Source of the DNA: an uncultured Clostridia bacterium
Lineage (GTDB): Bacteria > Bacillota > Clostridia > TANB77 > CAG-508
Length of the DNA stretch: 18,724 nucleotides
Direction: 5' to 3'
NCBI GenBank assembly: GCA_934167225.1
Contig: CAKPLD010000019.1
Location: forward strand, 1-18,724
In this document: positions 7,165 through 14,687 of the stretch, piece after piece
Position numbering within the stretch: the stretch's first letter is position 1
Layout: each line of letters begins with the position of its first letter
The notes under the pieces: generated by a model
The model's database searches: none
What the model was told of the DNA's origin: nothing
What the model saw: the letters and a program-made list of their open reading frames with translations, nothing else
Program-made: the position numbers and the translations under genes

Positions 7165-8436
7165 ATGTTTACAGATTACACAAAAATAATAATAAAAGCC
7201 GGAAATGGTGGAAATGGAGCAATATCATTTAGAAGAGAAAAATATGTAGCCGCAGGAGGACCAGACGGAGGAGATGGAGGAAAAGGTGGAGACGTATATT
7301 TTAAAGTTGACAAAGACAAAAACACATTAATAGACTTTAGATACAACAAAAAATTTAAAGCCACAAATGGAGAAAACGGAAGTGGTGCAAGATGTACAGG
7401 AAAGTCTGGAAATGATATTTATATTGGAGTTCCAATAGGAACCATAATAAAAGACGCAGAAACGGGTAAAATAATAGCAGACTTATCAAATCCAGATCAG
7501 GTAGAATGTGTACTAAAAGGTGGAAGAGGTGGAAGAGGAAATCAACACTTTGCAACACCAACAAGGCAAGTTCCAAGGTTTTCAGAAGATGGAGAACCAG
7601 GTAAAGAAAAAGAAGTAATATTAGAATTAAAATTATTAGCAGATGTAGGTTTACTTGGATTCCCAAATGTAGGAAAATCAACCTTTTTAAGTACAGTAAC
7701 AGATGCAAGACCTAAAATTGCAAATTATCAATTTACAACATTAGAGCCAAACCTAGGAGTTGTAAAGGCAAAAGATGGTTCAAGTTTTGTAATAGCAGAT
7801 ATTCCAGGAATAATAGAAGGTGCAAGTAAAGGTGTCGGTTTAGGGTTACAGTTCTTACGCCATATAGAAAGGACAAGGTTACTTTTACATGTTATTGATA
7901 TATCTGGAATGGAAGGAAGAAATCCAAAAGATGATTTTAGAATTATTAATGAAGAATTAAAGCAATATAGTGAAAAATTAGCTTCAAGAAAACAAATAAT
8001 AGTTGCAAGTAAAGCAGATGTTGCAAATGATGAATTATATAAGGAATTGCAGGATTTAGCAAAAGAAAATGATATGGATATATTTAAAATATCAAGCAGT
8101 ACGGGTGAGGGAGTAAAAGAACTTTTAGACTATGTATCAAAAACATTAAAAACACTTCCAAAAGAAGAATTATACGAAACAGAAGAAAAAATGGTGTATA
8201 CATTAGATGACAAAAAGGATGAATTTTTGGTTACAAAAAATAATAATGAATTTGAGGTTAAAGGTGAAGCTGTTGATAGATTAATTAGAAGAATAAACAT
8301 AGACGATAATGAATCTATGTATTATTTACACAAAAATCTTGTAAATCTGGGGGTAGAAGCAGAGCTAAAAAGACAAGGAATCAAAGAAGGGGATATTGTT
8401 AAAATTTCAAATTATGAACTGGAATGGTATGAATAG
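7165..8436 (+). CDS. obg: GTPase Obg (ribosome assembly / stress GTPase)
   Basis: Obg is an essential GTPase that binds the 50S subunit during late assembly and links growth to stress and sporulation in Firmicutes. The 423-residue protein has the three expected parts: a glycine-rich Obg fold (about 1-158, with GGDGGKGGDV), a G domain with G1 GFPNVGKS (165-172), G3 DIPG (212-215), G4 SKAD (282-285) and G5 near SSTGEG (311-316), and a C-terminal OCT domain (about 345-423). AAGGAG lies just before ATG 7165. The CYTH gene begins 15 bases after the stop with its own ribosome site, so the two are one operon. The usual partners rplU and rpmA are not upstream; the hairpin element lies there instead. 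Confidence 0.97.
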   Translation: MFTDYTKIIIKAGNGGNGAISFRREKYVAAGGPDGGDGGKGGDVYFKVDKDKNTLIDFRYNKKFKATNGENGSGARCTGKSGNDIYIGVPIGTIIKDAETGKIIADLSNPDQVECVLKGGRGGRGNQHFATPTRQVPRFSEDGEPGKEKEVILELKLLADVGLLGFPNVGKSTFLSTVTDARPKIANYQFTTLEPNLGVVKAKDGSSFVIADIPGIIEGASKGVGLGLQFLRHIERTRLLLHVIDISGMEGRNPKDDFRIINEELKQYSEKLASRKQIIVASKADVANDELYKELQDLAKENDMDIFKISSSTGEGVKELLDYVSKTLKTLPKEELYETEEKMVYTLDDKKDEFLVTKNNNEFEVKGEAVDRLIRRINIDDNESMYYLHKNLVNLGVEAELKRQGIKEGDIVKISNYELEWYE

Positions 8437-8451
8437 AAGGAGCAAAAAAAT

Positions 8452-9030
8452 ATGTTACCAATGGAGATAGAAAGAAAATTTACTATAAATTATTTACCAG
8501 ATAATATAAAAAGTATAACTAAAATAACTCAAAAACATATTTTTAAAGACACGGTATGTTCGATTAGAGTTAGGAAAAGTATAAATATGTATACAGGAGA
8601 AAAAATCTTTACACACACAATAAAGGCAAGAACAGAAAATTTAGAAAAGTATTCAATTTGCGAATTAGAGAGAAACATTACAGAAGAAGAATATAATAAA
8701 TCAAGACCATTTAGAGGGAGTAGAACAATTCAAAAATATAGATGTGTAATTCCAATTCAAAATGGACTAAAAGTAGAAGTGGATGTTTTTGAAGGTTGGC
8801 TTAAGGGGCTAATTATTGCAGAAGTTGAATTTAAAAATTCTAAACAGGCAGAGGAGTTTAAAATGCCAAGCTGGTTTTGTGAACCAGTAGAAAATAAGGC
8901 TTTTTCAAATAGAGCTTTGTCAACAAAGGGAAGACACGAAGTTATGTGTATGATTGGCAGAAAGCAATTGGGAATAAATAAGAGAATTTTAACTTATTTA
9001 CAAAAAAAGGCTATAAGAAGAAAAATATAA
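8452..9030 (+). CDS. CYTH-domain (triphosphate tunnel metalloenzyme-like) protein
   Basis: The 192-residue protein starts MLPMEIERKF, the ExExK signature of the CYTH superfamily, whose members act on triphosphate substrates such as inorganic triphosphate or thiamine triphosphate, or form cAMP. Further matches are the basic strand SIRVRK, HTIKART, ELERNI, and KVEVDVFEGWLKGLIIAEVEF with the acidic tunnel residues at about 110-130. The C-terminal tail (about 155-192) is basic and lacks a further known domain. AAGGAG precedes ATG 8452 by about nine bases. It follows obg by 15 bases. The substrate cannot be told from sequence; triphosphatase activity is the commonest bacterial role. Confidence 0.85.
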   Translation: MLPMEIERKFTINYLPDNIKSITKITQKHIFKDTVCSIRVRKSINMYTGEKIFTHTIKARTENLEKYSICELERNITEEEYNKSRPFRGSRTIQKYRCVIPIQNGLKVEVDVFEGWLKGLIIAEVEFKNSKQAEEFKMPSWFCEPVENKAFSNRALSTKGRHEVMCMIGRKQLGINKRILTYLQKKAIRRKI

Positions 9031-9034
9031 TTTT

Positions 9035-9070
9035 AAAAAGACACATAGATTAAATTTTATGTGTCTTTTT
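9035..9070. terminator. Bidirectional terminator between the CYTH gene and recQ
   Basis: A perfect 13-bp stem pairs 9035-9047 with 9058-9070 with a 10-nt loop. A-tract and T-tract flanks suit termination in both directions, between two converging genes. Confidence 0.9.
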
Positions 9071-9074
9071 TAAA

Positions 9075-11222
9075 TTACTCTTTATTTAATTTATATACTG
9101 CTACATAATACCTAATATCAAAATAGCTAACTTCTTCAGGCAAAGCTTCTTTAATAGGTTTAAGCTTGGCTGTGCCAATATCTTCAATGGCTTTCAAAAT
9201 CTCATCTTTAAACTCAGTATGAATATATTTCTCTAAATTTAAATCCATACCCTTTTCAAAGCAATCAATCAAGTGTCCTTCAATAGTAATGCGAGTAAGA
9301 CCTCTTTCTTTTACAATGTCTTCAATAGACATTCCATTTGAAAACATCTCATAACTAATAAGTTTAGTATCTTGTTTTGGAGGTTTAACCATTTTAGTGG
9401 TGGAGTAAGCTTTAACATCAATATGATTTTTTAAAACATAATCAGAAATAGTTTCAATAAAAATATTACCATATTTAACAAGTTTATTTAAACCAACACC
9501 CTCTATTTTAAGCATACTTTCCGCATCTGTAGGATAAATTGTGGACATCTGCTTTAAACTAACATCAGAAAAAATGATAAAAGGAGCAACATTGTTTTCG
9601 TCTGCTACCTTTTTTCTTAAATTTGTTAGAAGAGTAAATAGATTTTCATCAAATTTTGTTTCTATTGAGGTTTCGGTAGATTTAGTAATTGATGATTTGT
9701 TTAATTTCAATTTGGTAAAAACCTTGGTACCATTAAATAAAACATCATTAGACAAAGGAGTAAGCATTAAAACAGGATATTTGTCCCCAATGCTTTTAAT
9801 ATACCCCTCGGTTATTAAATAAGAAATCAAATCTTTTAAACTATCTTTGGGATAATCTTTCATAATTCCATAAGTAGATAAATTATCAAACCCCAAACTT
9901 AAAATTCTAGAGCCCTTAGAACCTCTTAAAACATCAACAACCATACTACTGCCAAATCGTTCGTTCATTCTTTTAATGCAAGAGAGAATTTTTTGTGTAT
10001 CTGCCGTAATATCTGTAAGCTCGCTATCATCTAAACAATTACTACAATTTTCACAATTATCAAAATTGGTTGTTTCACCAAAATATTCCAAAATATATTT
10101 TCTTAAACATTTATCGGTATTACAATAATCTACCATATCATTTAATTTTTCATATTCCTGATAATGTGAAGACCCAGAAGGAGTTGATTCAATTAAAACC
10201 TTATTTGTAACAATATCGCTTCTACTAAATAACAAAATACAATCAGCCTTTTCGCCATCACGTCCGCCACGACCTGCTTCCTGGTAGTAGCTTTCTAGGT
10301 CTTTGGGCATATTGTAATGAATAACATATCTAATATTAGACTTATCAATTCCCATTCCAAAAGCATTTGTTGCAACCATTATATTAGTTCTATCAAAGGT
10401 AAAATCTTCTTGTGATAATCTTCTTTGCTTTTCAGTCATACCACCATGGTATCTTGAAACCAAAAGGCCTAAATCGGATAATTTATCAAAAACAGTATCA
10501 ACATTTTTTCTGGTTAAACAATAAATAATACCTGCTTCATTTTTGTGTTCACTTAAATAATTTACAATAAATTCGAATTTATCATTTGGGTTTTCAACAG
10601 AAAATTTTAAATTTTTTCTATCAAAACCAGTAGTTAAGCAATATGGATTTTCTAGGTGAAGTAAATTTATAATATCATTTTTTACAATCTCTGTTGCAGT
10701 TGCAGTAAATGCCGAAACAATAGGGCGTTTTTTTAGATTTAAAATCATATTTGCAATTTCACAGTAACTTGGCCTAAAATCATGTCCCCATTGAGAAACA
10801 CAATGTGCTTCATCTATTGTAACCATTGAAATATTTATTTTATTTAATAAATTTAAAAAAGTATCTGAATTTAATCTTTCTGGGGCAACATATATAATTT
10901 TGTAAACATCGTGAGCTATATTTTCAATTGTTTGTTCATAATTATTATATGAAAGAGTGCTATTTATAAATGTTGCAGGAATTCCAACTTCATTTAATGA
11001 ATCCACCTGGTCTTTCATTAAAGAAATTAGTGGCGAAATTACAATAGTAACCCCATCTAAAATCATCGCAGGAACCTGATAACAAATAGATTTCCCAGCA
11101 CCTGTTGGCATTATTCCCAGTGCATCTTCGTGATTTAAAATATGACCTATTATTTCTTCTTGTCCTGGCCTAAAGTTTTCGTATCCAAAGTATTTTTTTA
11201 GTATATTTTGTGCTTCGTTCAA
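9075..11222 (-). CDS. recQ: ATP-dependent DNA helicase RecQ
   Basis: RecQ is a 3'-to-5' superfamily 2 helicase for recombination and fork repair. The 715-residue protein opens with the Q-motif region YFGYENFRPGQEEII, Walker A TGAGKS (40-45), Walker B/DEAH box (137-140) followed by CVSQWGHDFRPSY, and motif VI QEAGRGGRDG. A zinc-binding cluster with CNTDKC and CENCSNC follows (about 370-410), then the RQC winged helix, an HRDC-like domain (about 525-600, with IEGVGLNKLVKYG) and a C-terminal HTH-like domain (about 620-715, GMSIEDIVKERGLTRITIEGH), a layout common in Firmicute RecQ. The start is TTG 11222, eight bases after AGAGG; no in-frame ATG nearby fits better. A strong promoter lies upstream. 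Confidence 0.96.
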   Translation of the reverse strand: MNEAQNILKKYFGYENFRPGQEEIIGHILNHEDALGIMPTGAGKSICYQVPAMILDGVTIVISPLISLMKDQVDSLNEVGIPATFINSTLSYNNYEQTIENIAHDVYKIIYVAPERLNSDTFLNLLNKINISMVTIDEAHCVSQWGHDFRPSYCEIANMILNLKKRPIVSAFTATATEIVKNDIINLLHLENPYCLTTGFDRKNLKFSVENPNDKFEFIVNYLSEHKNEAGIIYCLTRKNVDTVFDKLSDLGLLVSRYHGGMTEKQRRLSQEDFTFDRTNIMVATNAFGMGIDKSNIRYVIHYNMPKDLESYYQEAGRGGRDGEKADCILLFSRSDIVTNKVLIESTPSGSSHYQEYEKLNDMVDYCNTDKCLRKYILEYFGETTNFDNCENCSNCLDDSELTDITADTQKILSCIKRMNERFGSSMVVDVLRGSKGSRILSLGFDNLSTYGIMKDYPKDSLKDLISYLITEGYIKSIGDKYPVLMLTPLSNDVLFNGTKVFTKLKLNKSSITKSTETSIETKFDENLFTLLTNLRKKVADENNVAPFIIFSDVSLKQMSTIYPTDAESMLKIEGVGLNKLVKYGNIFIETISDYVLKNHIDVKAYSTTKMVKPPKQDTKLISYEMFSNGMSIEDIVKERGLTRITIEGHLIDCFEKGMDLNLEKYIHTEFKDEILKAIEDIGTAKLKPIKEALPEEVSYFDIRYYVAVYKLNKE

Positions 11223-11255
11223 TATTTCAACCTCTTTTCGTTTATTTATAGGGGA

Positions 11256-11284
11256 ATTATAGCATCTTTAGAGTAAAAATACAA
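11256..11284 (-). promoter_or_regulatory. recQ promoter (TTGTAT-N17-TATAAT, extended -10)
   Basis: On the minus strand, TTGTAT (11284-11279) and TATAAT (11261-11256) are 17 bases apart with TGC before the -10. The layout is nearly the same as that of the promoter at 2655-2683. The leader would be about 25 bases. Confidence 0.8.
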
Positions 11285-11423
11285 TCGAAATTTGTCGAAT
11301 GAAAAAAATTTGTATGGAGATAGGTTATTTTTTGAAAGAATTGTATTTATATAAAAATTCCAAAAAGTATCTAAAATCAGAAAGTTTGGAATGCTTGGAA
11401 GTTTTTTCATAATTTAAAAAAAC

Positions 11424-11453
11424 TTGACTATAATTATGAAGGATATATATAAA
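11424..11453 (+). promoter_or_regulatory. Possible promoter for the FMN reductase-like gene
   Basis: TTGACT at 11424-11429 is followed after 18 bases by TATAAA (11448-11453), with overlapping TATATA choices at shorter spacing. It is about 175 bases from the start codon, so the transcript would include the palindrome at 11554-11616. Otherwise the 11223-11630 gap shows only a weak ATTCCAAA/TTTGGAAT inverted repeat near 11360-11392. Confidence 0.45.
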
Positions 11454-11553
11454 TAGGGTGCTTTAGATTATAAGATTATATTGGTTAAGATTAGTTAGAG
11501 TAGTTACTTGAAAAAAATAACGATATGAAATATAATTGGTGGCAGACGGCAAT

Positions 11554-11616
11554 TCCCCATTTGGGGACGGTTCTCTAATGGGGATTCCCCATTAGAGAAC
11601 CGTCCCCAAATGGGGA
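11554..11616. repeat. Perfect palindrome with 30-bp arms, REP-like (copy 1)
   Basis: Arms 11555-11584 and 11586-11615 are perfect reverse complements around a single central base, and one further pair extends to 11554/11616. The core contains GGGGACGGTTCTC and its complement. It is far more GC-rich than its surroundings. A truncated relative lies at 13034-13065. GGGGACGGTTCTC-type palindromes resemble the REP-like sequences tied to Y1/RAYT transposases, from memory. No transposase is in the window. The right end supplies the GGAGG-rich ribosome site of the next gene. Confidence 0.88.
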
Positions 11617-11630
11617 GGAAGGGAGAAAAA

Positions 11631-12254
11631 ATGAAAGTATTACTAGTAAATGGTGGCCCACATAAAAGTGGGTGTACAAATTTGGCCTTAGAAGAGGTGG
11701 CAAAAACACTTAACAAAGGAAATATAGAAACAGAAATAATATGGCTAGAAAATAAACCAATAGGAGGATGCATAGCCTGCAACCATTGTTTGCAAACAAA
11801 CAATAGATGTTTTATGAATGACAAAGTGAATGAATTTTTAGATAAGGCAGAAGATGCGGATGGTTTTGTATTCGGCAGCCCTGTACATTTTGCGGCGGCA
11901 TCAGGAGCGATTGCATCTTTTTTAGACAGGGTTTTTTATGGAAGAGGAAAAATGTTTTCTGGAAAACTATGTGCATCAGTTGTAAGTTGTAGAAGAGGAG
12001 GAGCAACAGCGGCTTTTGACCAGCTAAATAAATATGCCTTAATGAGTAATATGTTTATTGTTGGAAGTTCATATTGGAACCAGATTCATGGAACAAATAA
12101 AGAAGAAGCTGCTCAGGATTTGGAGGGATTACAAACTATGAGAAATCTTGGGATAAATATGGCATATATGCTTAAATGTATGAAAGCAGGAAGAGATAGT
12201 GGAATTGAGAAGCCAGAATATGAAAGTGGAAGTAAGACTAATTTTATAAGGTGA
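11631..12254 (+). CDS. Flavodoxin-fold NAD(P)H-dependent FMN reductase-like protein
   Basis: The 207-residue protein has the flavodoxin-like fold of the FMN_red/iron-sulfur flavoprotein group. The phosphate-binding loop is NGGPHKSGCTNLAL (about 7-20), a cysteine set CIACNHC with a further Cys at 60 follows at 47-53, and the flavin-contact segment FGSPVHFAAASG is at 81-92. Members transfer electrons from NAD(P)H to flavin, quinones or other acceptors in the cytoplasm; the exact substrate is not clear. The cysteines could hold an iron-sulfur cluster, but the spacing is not diagnostic. I chose ATG 11631, which follows the purine-rich GGAGGAAGGGAG, over ATG 11610, which lies inside the palindrome. 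It appears to be a single-gene unit. Confidence 0.85.
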   Translation: MKVLLVNGGPHKSGCTNLALEEVAKTLNKGNIETEIIWLENKPIGGCIACNHCLQTNNRCFMNDKVNEFLDKAEDADGFVFGSPVHFAAASGAIASFLDRVFYGRGKMFSGKLCASVVSCRRGGATAAFDQLNKYALMSNMFIVGSSYWNQIHGTNKEEAAQDLEGLQTMRNLGINMAYMLKCMKAGRDSGIEKPEYESGSKTNFIR

Positions 12255-12309
12255 TGTGGTATTTGTTAGCAGTTTATTTTTTTTATAAAGTAACACTAAT
12301 AATACAAAT

Positions 12310-12338
12310 CTCATAATATATAAAAAAATTATGAGGTG
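12310..12338 (+). promoter_or_regulatory. Hairpin covering the ribosome site of the peptidoglycan hydrolase gene
   Basis: CTCATAAT (12310-12317) pairs perfectly with ATTATGAG (12328-12335) with a 10-nt loop. The 3' arm includes the first three bases of the Shine-Dalgarno GAGGTG (12333-12338), and the ATG is at 12344. Folding in mRNA would hide part of the ribosome site. It is a weak AT-rich stem, so a temperature- or protein-sensitive switch is only a possibility. Confidence 0.5.
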
Positions 12339-12343
12339 AAAAA

Positions 12344-13024
12344 ATGGCGAAAATAATAGTTTTTAATAATGACACAAATAGAATGGAAACTTATACAAGG
12401 ACAGAATCATCTGCGATGCCATACAACACAAATAGAACATTAACAGTAAAAGAGTTTAGAGGTTCAAGTGGGTCGAATATTTTATGGACTACAAAAAGAA
12501 CAATGCAAAGCTGGAATAGCCAAAGATATATATGGGGAGCACCAATACCAGTGGGATTTGCATTTAAAAGACCTTATGAAGGAGGACATGGAACGCAAAG
12601 TCAACATTATGCTGGAGTAGCATTTGATGTAGGGCAAACATTATCACAGACTAGAAGAAGAGCATTATGGAATAGCGCAAATTTATCAGGTGTATGGAGT
12701 TATGTGGAACCAATTAGTTTCACGCCAACATGGGTTCATTGGGATAAAAGATTTGGAACTCCAGCATGTAGCAGTGGTGGATTTCCTTTAATAAAACGAG
12801 GTAGTATAAGTAATTATGTATTAATAGCACAAGATGATTTAAATACATTAGGATATTCAACAGGCGGATTAGATGGGATTTTTGGAGCTAAAACTCAAGA
12901 AGCAGTTAGAAATTATCAACGAAAAGCGGGATTATCTGTTGATGGAATTGTTGGATGCAACACGTGGAGAGCATTACAAGAAGCGGTTGTGGGAACAGGA
13001 GCCACAAGTACAACTATAAATTAA
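12344..13024 (+). CDS. M15-like peptidoglycan peptidase with C-terminal peptidoglycan-binding domain
   Basis: The 226-residue protein joins two parts. Residues about 40-140 resemble the M15/VanY-type D,D- or L,D-carboxypeptidase fold: SQHYAGVAFDVG gives the zinc ligands His88 and Asp95, and TWVHWDKR gives His132. Residues about 150-215 are a PG_binding_1 domain (LIAQDDLNTLGYSTGGLDGIFGAKTQ in part, then AVRNYQRKAGLSVDGIVG). It should cleave peptide cross-links in cell wall or spore cortex. No signal peptide is present, so it may act after lysis, in the forespore or mother cell, or leave by another route. GAGGTG precedes ATG 12344 and is partly inside a hairpin. It is a single gene between repeat elements, so recent arrival is possible. 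Confidence 0.82.
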   Translation: MAKIIVFNNDTNRMETYTRTESSAMPYNTNRTLTVKEFRGSSGSNILWTTKRTMQSWNSQRYIWGAPIPVGFAFKRPYEGGHGTQSQHYAGVAFDVGQTLSQTRRRALWNSANLSGVWSYVEPISFTPTWVHWDKRFGTPACSSGGFPLIKRGSISNYVLIAQDDLNTLGYSTGGLDGIFGAKTQEAVRNYQRKAGLSVDGIVGCNTWRALQEAVVGTGATSTTIN

Positions 13025-13033
13025 ATTGTTTGA

Positions 13034-13065
13034 TTCCCCATTTAGGAACCGTCCCCAAATGGGGA
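13034..13065. repeat. Truncated REP-like repeat (copy 2)
   Basis: TCCCCATTT (13034-13042) pairs with AAATGGGGA (13057-13065), and the stretch GGAACCGTCCCCAAATGGGGA matches the right arm of the palindrome at 11586-11616 apart from one edge base. The inner part of the full palindrome is missing. It lies ten bases after the hydrolase stop and might act as a transcript-ending hairpin, but there is no T-run. Confidence 0.8.
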
Positions 13066-13158
13066 GAAAAGTGAAGAAGTAGTAAAATAAAAAAAATGTT
13101 ACAGTCACGCTATAACGAAATAAAAAAGATAAAACATATAAAAAAACGCATAAAAGTG

Positions 13159-13187
13159 TTGACAATGACGTACGAAAATGCTAAACT
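13159..13187 (+). promoter_or_regulatory. Promoter of the MrcB-N-like / hsd cluster (TTGACA-N17-TAAACT)
   Basis: Perfect TTGACA at 13159-13164 is followed after 17 bases by TAAACT (13182-13187), 47 bases before the ATG at 13234. This is one of the strongest promoters in the window and marks the start of the restriction-modification-like cluster. Confidence 0.85.
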
Positions 13188-13233
13188 GTAAAAGGAATGA
13201 AAATTCCAAAAAATTCAAAAAGGAGGTGAGGAA

Positions 13234-13950
13234 ATGAGAAAACAGTTAAAAAGCAGAGCAGATTTGTTCGATTATCTTATGCATGGATATGTTTTTGAAT
13301 TGGAAGATGTTCCAACAAAAACAGGAATTCAAAAAAGATTAAGAGATAATGAACTCGAACAAGAGCTAAAAGAAAAAACGAAAGAAAGTGTAGAAGTAGA
13401 AGGCCTAAATGTAGAGTTAAAACTCGGACCATCCTACAATAGAAGTACAAATGTTTGGATACAAATTTATAATGACGAAAATAAAAGTGGAACAAAAGGA
13501 AGGTATGCAGGAATATCTTTTGAAAAAGATTCAAATGAAATAGTAATATGGATAGGATTTGGAAGAACTGGACGAAAAAAGAAGGACATTTTAGAATTAT
13601 CAAAAGAGTATAGATTAAAATATTCGTTGATAGAGCCAAATTTAAAAAATGGGTTTTACTATCTTGCTGATGGTTATGAACCATATATAATAAGAAAAAA
13701 AATAAAAATGAGTAACTTTAAAGATTCGGATTTTGTAAAAGACATAAAATATATTACGGATTTATACAAGGCATATGAAACAAGATTTGAAAATGCCATT
13801 ATATTATCAAAAGGCCAAAAAACAGAAGAAGCGCTGAAAGAAAGAACAAAACATTATGAAGAATTAAATCAGAGATTGTTGGACCTAATAGAAGAAGCGG
13901 GAAACATTGCAAAAGAAATAAAGAAAATAAAAAGAAAAGAGGAGATGTAA
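13234..13950 (+). CDS. MrcB N-terminal-like (DUF3578-like) protein with coiled-coil tail
   Basis: Residues about 60-190 resemble the N-terminal DNA-binding domain of McrB-type restriction GTPases (DUF3578/MrcB_N): LGPSYNRSTNVWIQIYN, then KGRYAGISFEKDSNEIVIWIGFG, FYYLADGYEPYIIRKKI, and a closing DIKYITDLYKAYE helix. In McrB a GTPase AAA+ domain follows; here there is none, only a Lys/Glu-rich coiled coil (about 192-238). The protein could be a modified-DNA reader or a partner of the adjacent HsdS/HsdM. AAAGGAGGTGAGGAA gives a very strong ribosome site for ATG 13234, behind a near-consensus promoter. The hsdS gene is 158 bases downstream on the same strand. The domain call rests on pattern similarity only; a profile search would settle it. 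Confidence 0.6.
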   Translation: MRKQLKSRADLFDYLMHGYVFELEDVPTKTGIQKRLRDNELEQELKEKTKESVEVEGLNVELKLGPSYNRSTNVWIQIYNDENKSGTKGRYAGISFEKDSNEIVIWIGFGRTGRKKKDILELSKEYRLKYSLIEPNLKNGFYYLADGYEPYIIRKKIKMSNFKDSDFVKDIKYITDLYKAYETRFENAIILSKGQKTEEALKERTKHYEELNQRLLDLIEEAGNIAKEIKKIKRKEEM

Positions 13951-13973
13951 ATGGAGTACGTTTAAAAAGGAAA

Positions 13974-14005
13974 AAGTTCTAAACAATGCTACTTATTTAG
14001 AACTT
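13974..14005. terminator. Hairpin between the MrcB-N-like gene and hsdS
   Basis: A perfect 10-bp stem AAGTTCTAAA (13974-13983) / TTTAGAACTT (13996-14005) with a 12-nt loop. Both flanks are A-rich on the plus strand, so the T-tract suits the minus strand better; on the plus strand it may slow polymerase or set the ratio between the two genes. The rest of 13951-14108 shows only a four-codon reading frame at 13951. Confidence 0.5.
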
Positions 14006-14108
14006 AAAAAATGTATACAAAGCTATTATATCACAAAAAATAGCAAAATGTAAAGAGAAGGTTATAGGAAACCTTATAAAACCTAAATAAGAATAGGGGT
14101 AAAGGAAA

Positions 14109-14687
14109 ATGAAATTAGGAGAAATAGCCGAATTAATGATAGGTGTTTTAACTAAAAGAGAACAAGAAGAAAATGGAAAAAATACATACAAAGTGTTTTC
14201 GTTAAAAAATTATGAGGACAAGCTAGAATATGAAACAATAAAAACCAACAAAAATTTAAATAATAAGTTAACCAAAAAAGGAAATCTATTATTTCGTTTG
14301 GTGTATCCAAATAAAATAATTTATATAACCGAAGAGTTAGAAGGATTGCTTGTTCCATCACAATTTTGTATAATAAAAACAGAAAGAAATAAGTTAAATC
14401 CTATTGTTTTAAAATGGTATTTGGAAAGTGATCAAGGAAAGGCGAGTTTAAGAAACAAAATTACAGGATCTATAATAAAGTCTATACCAGTATCAAATTT
14501 AAAAAACTTGGAAATTCCGGCTATTTCTTTAAAAAATCAAGAAGAAATGGAAAAACTTATTTCGTTATGGACAAAAGAAAAAGAAATTACAGAAGAAATT
14601 TTAGAAGAAAAAGAAAAATTATACAATTCCTATTTGGAAAAAATGGTAAATAAAGAGGTGAGAAATATTGCAAAAAAGAAAAAATAG
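14109..14687 (+). CDS. hsdS: Type I restriction-modification specificity subunit, half-size (single recognition domain)
   Basis: HsdS reads the DNA target for a type I methyltransferase. The 192-residue protein has one target-recognition domain (about 1-140: LGEIAELMIGV start, LLVPSQFCIIKTE, LNPIVLKWYLESDQGKASL, GSIIKSIPVSNLKNLEIPAIS) and one conserved helical spacer (about 140-190: KNQEEMEKLISLWTKEKEI and on). Typical HsdS has two recognition domains and about 400 residues, so this is a half subunit that would have to pair with itself, predicting a palindromic split target. The start ATG 14109 has AGGGG about nine bases upstream. It overlaps hsdM by 20 bases. Confidence 0.85.
   Translation: MKLGEIAELMIGVLTKREQEENGKNTYKVFSLKNYEDKLEYETIKTNKNLNNKLTKKGNLLFRLVYPNKIIYITEELEGLLVPSQFCIIKTERNKLNPIVLKWYLESDQGKASLRNKITGSIIKSIPVSNLKNLEIPAISLKNQEEMEKLISLWTKEKEITEEILEEKEKLYNSYLEKMVNKEVRNIAKKKK

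Noticed and set aside
11610..11630. Upstream ATG 11610 as the start of the FMN reductase-like gene
   Set aside because: It lies inside the palindrome without a ribosome site; ATG 11631 has one and begins at the conserved flavin-binding strand.
12285..12330. Sigma-G or sigma-E promoter before the peptidoglycan hydrolase
   Set aside because: CATAATAT resembles a -10 for these factors, but no fitting -35 lies at the right distance and the same bases form the hairpin.
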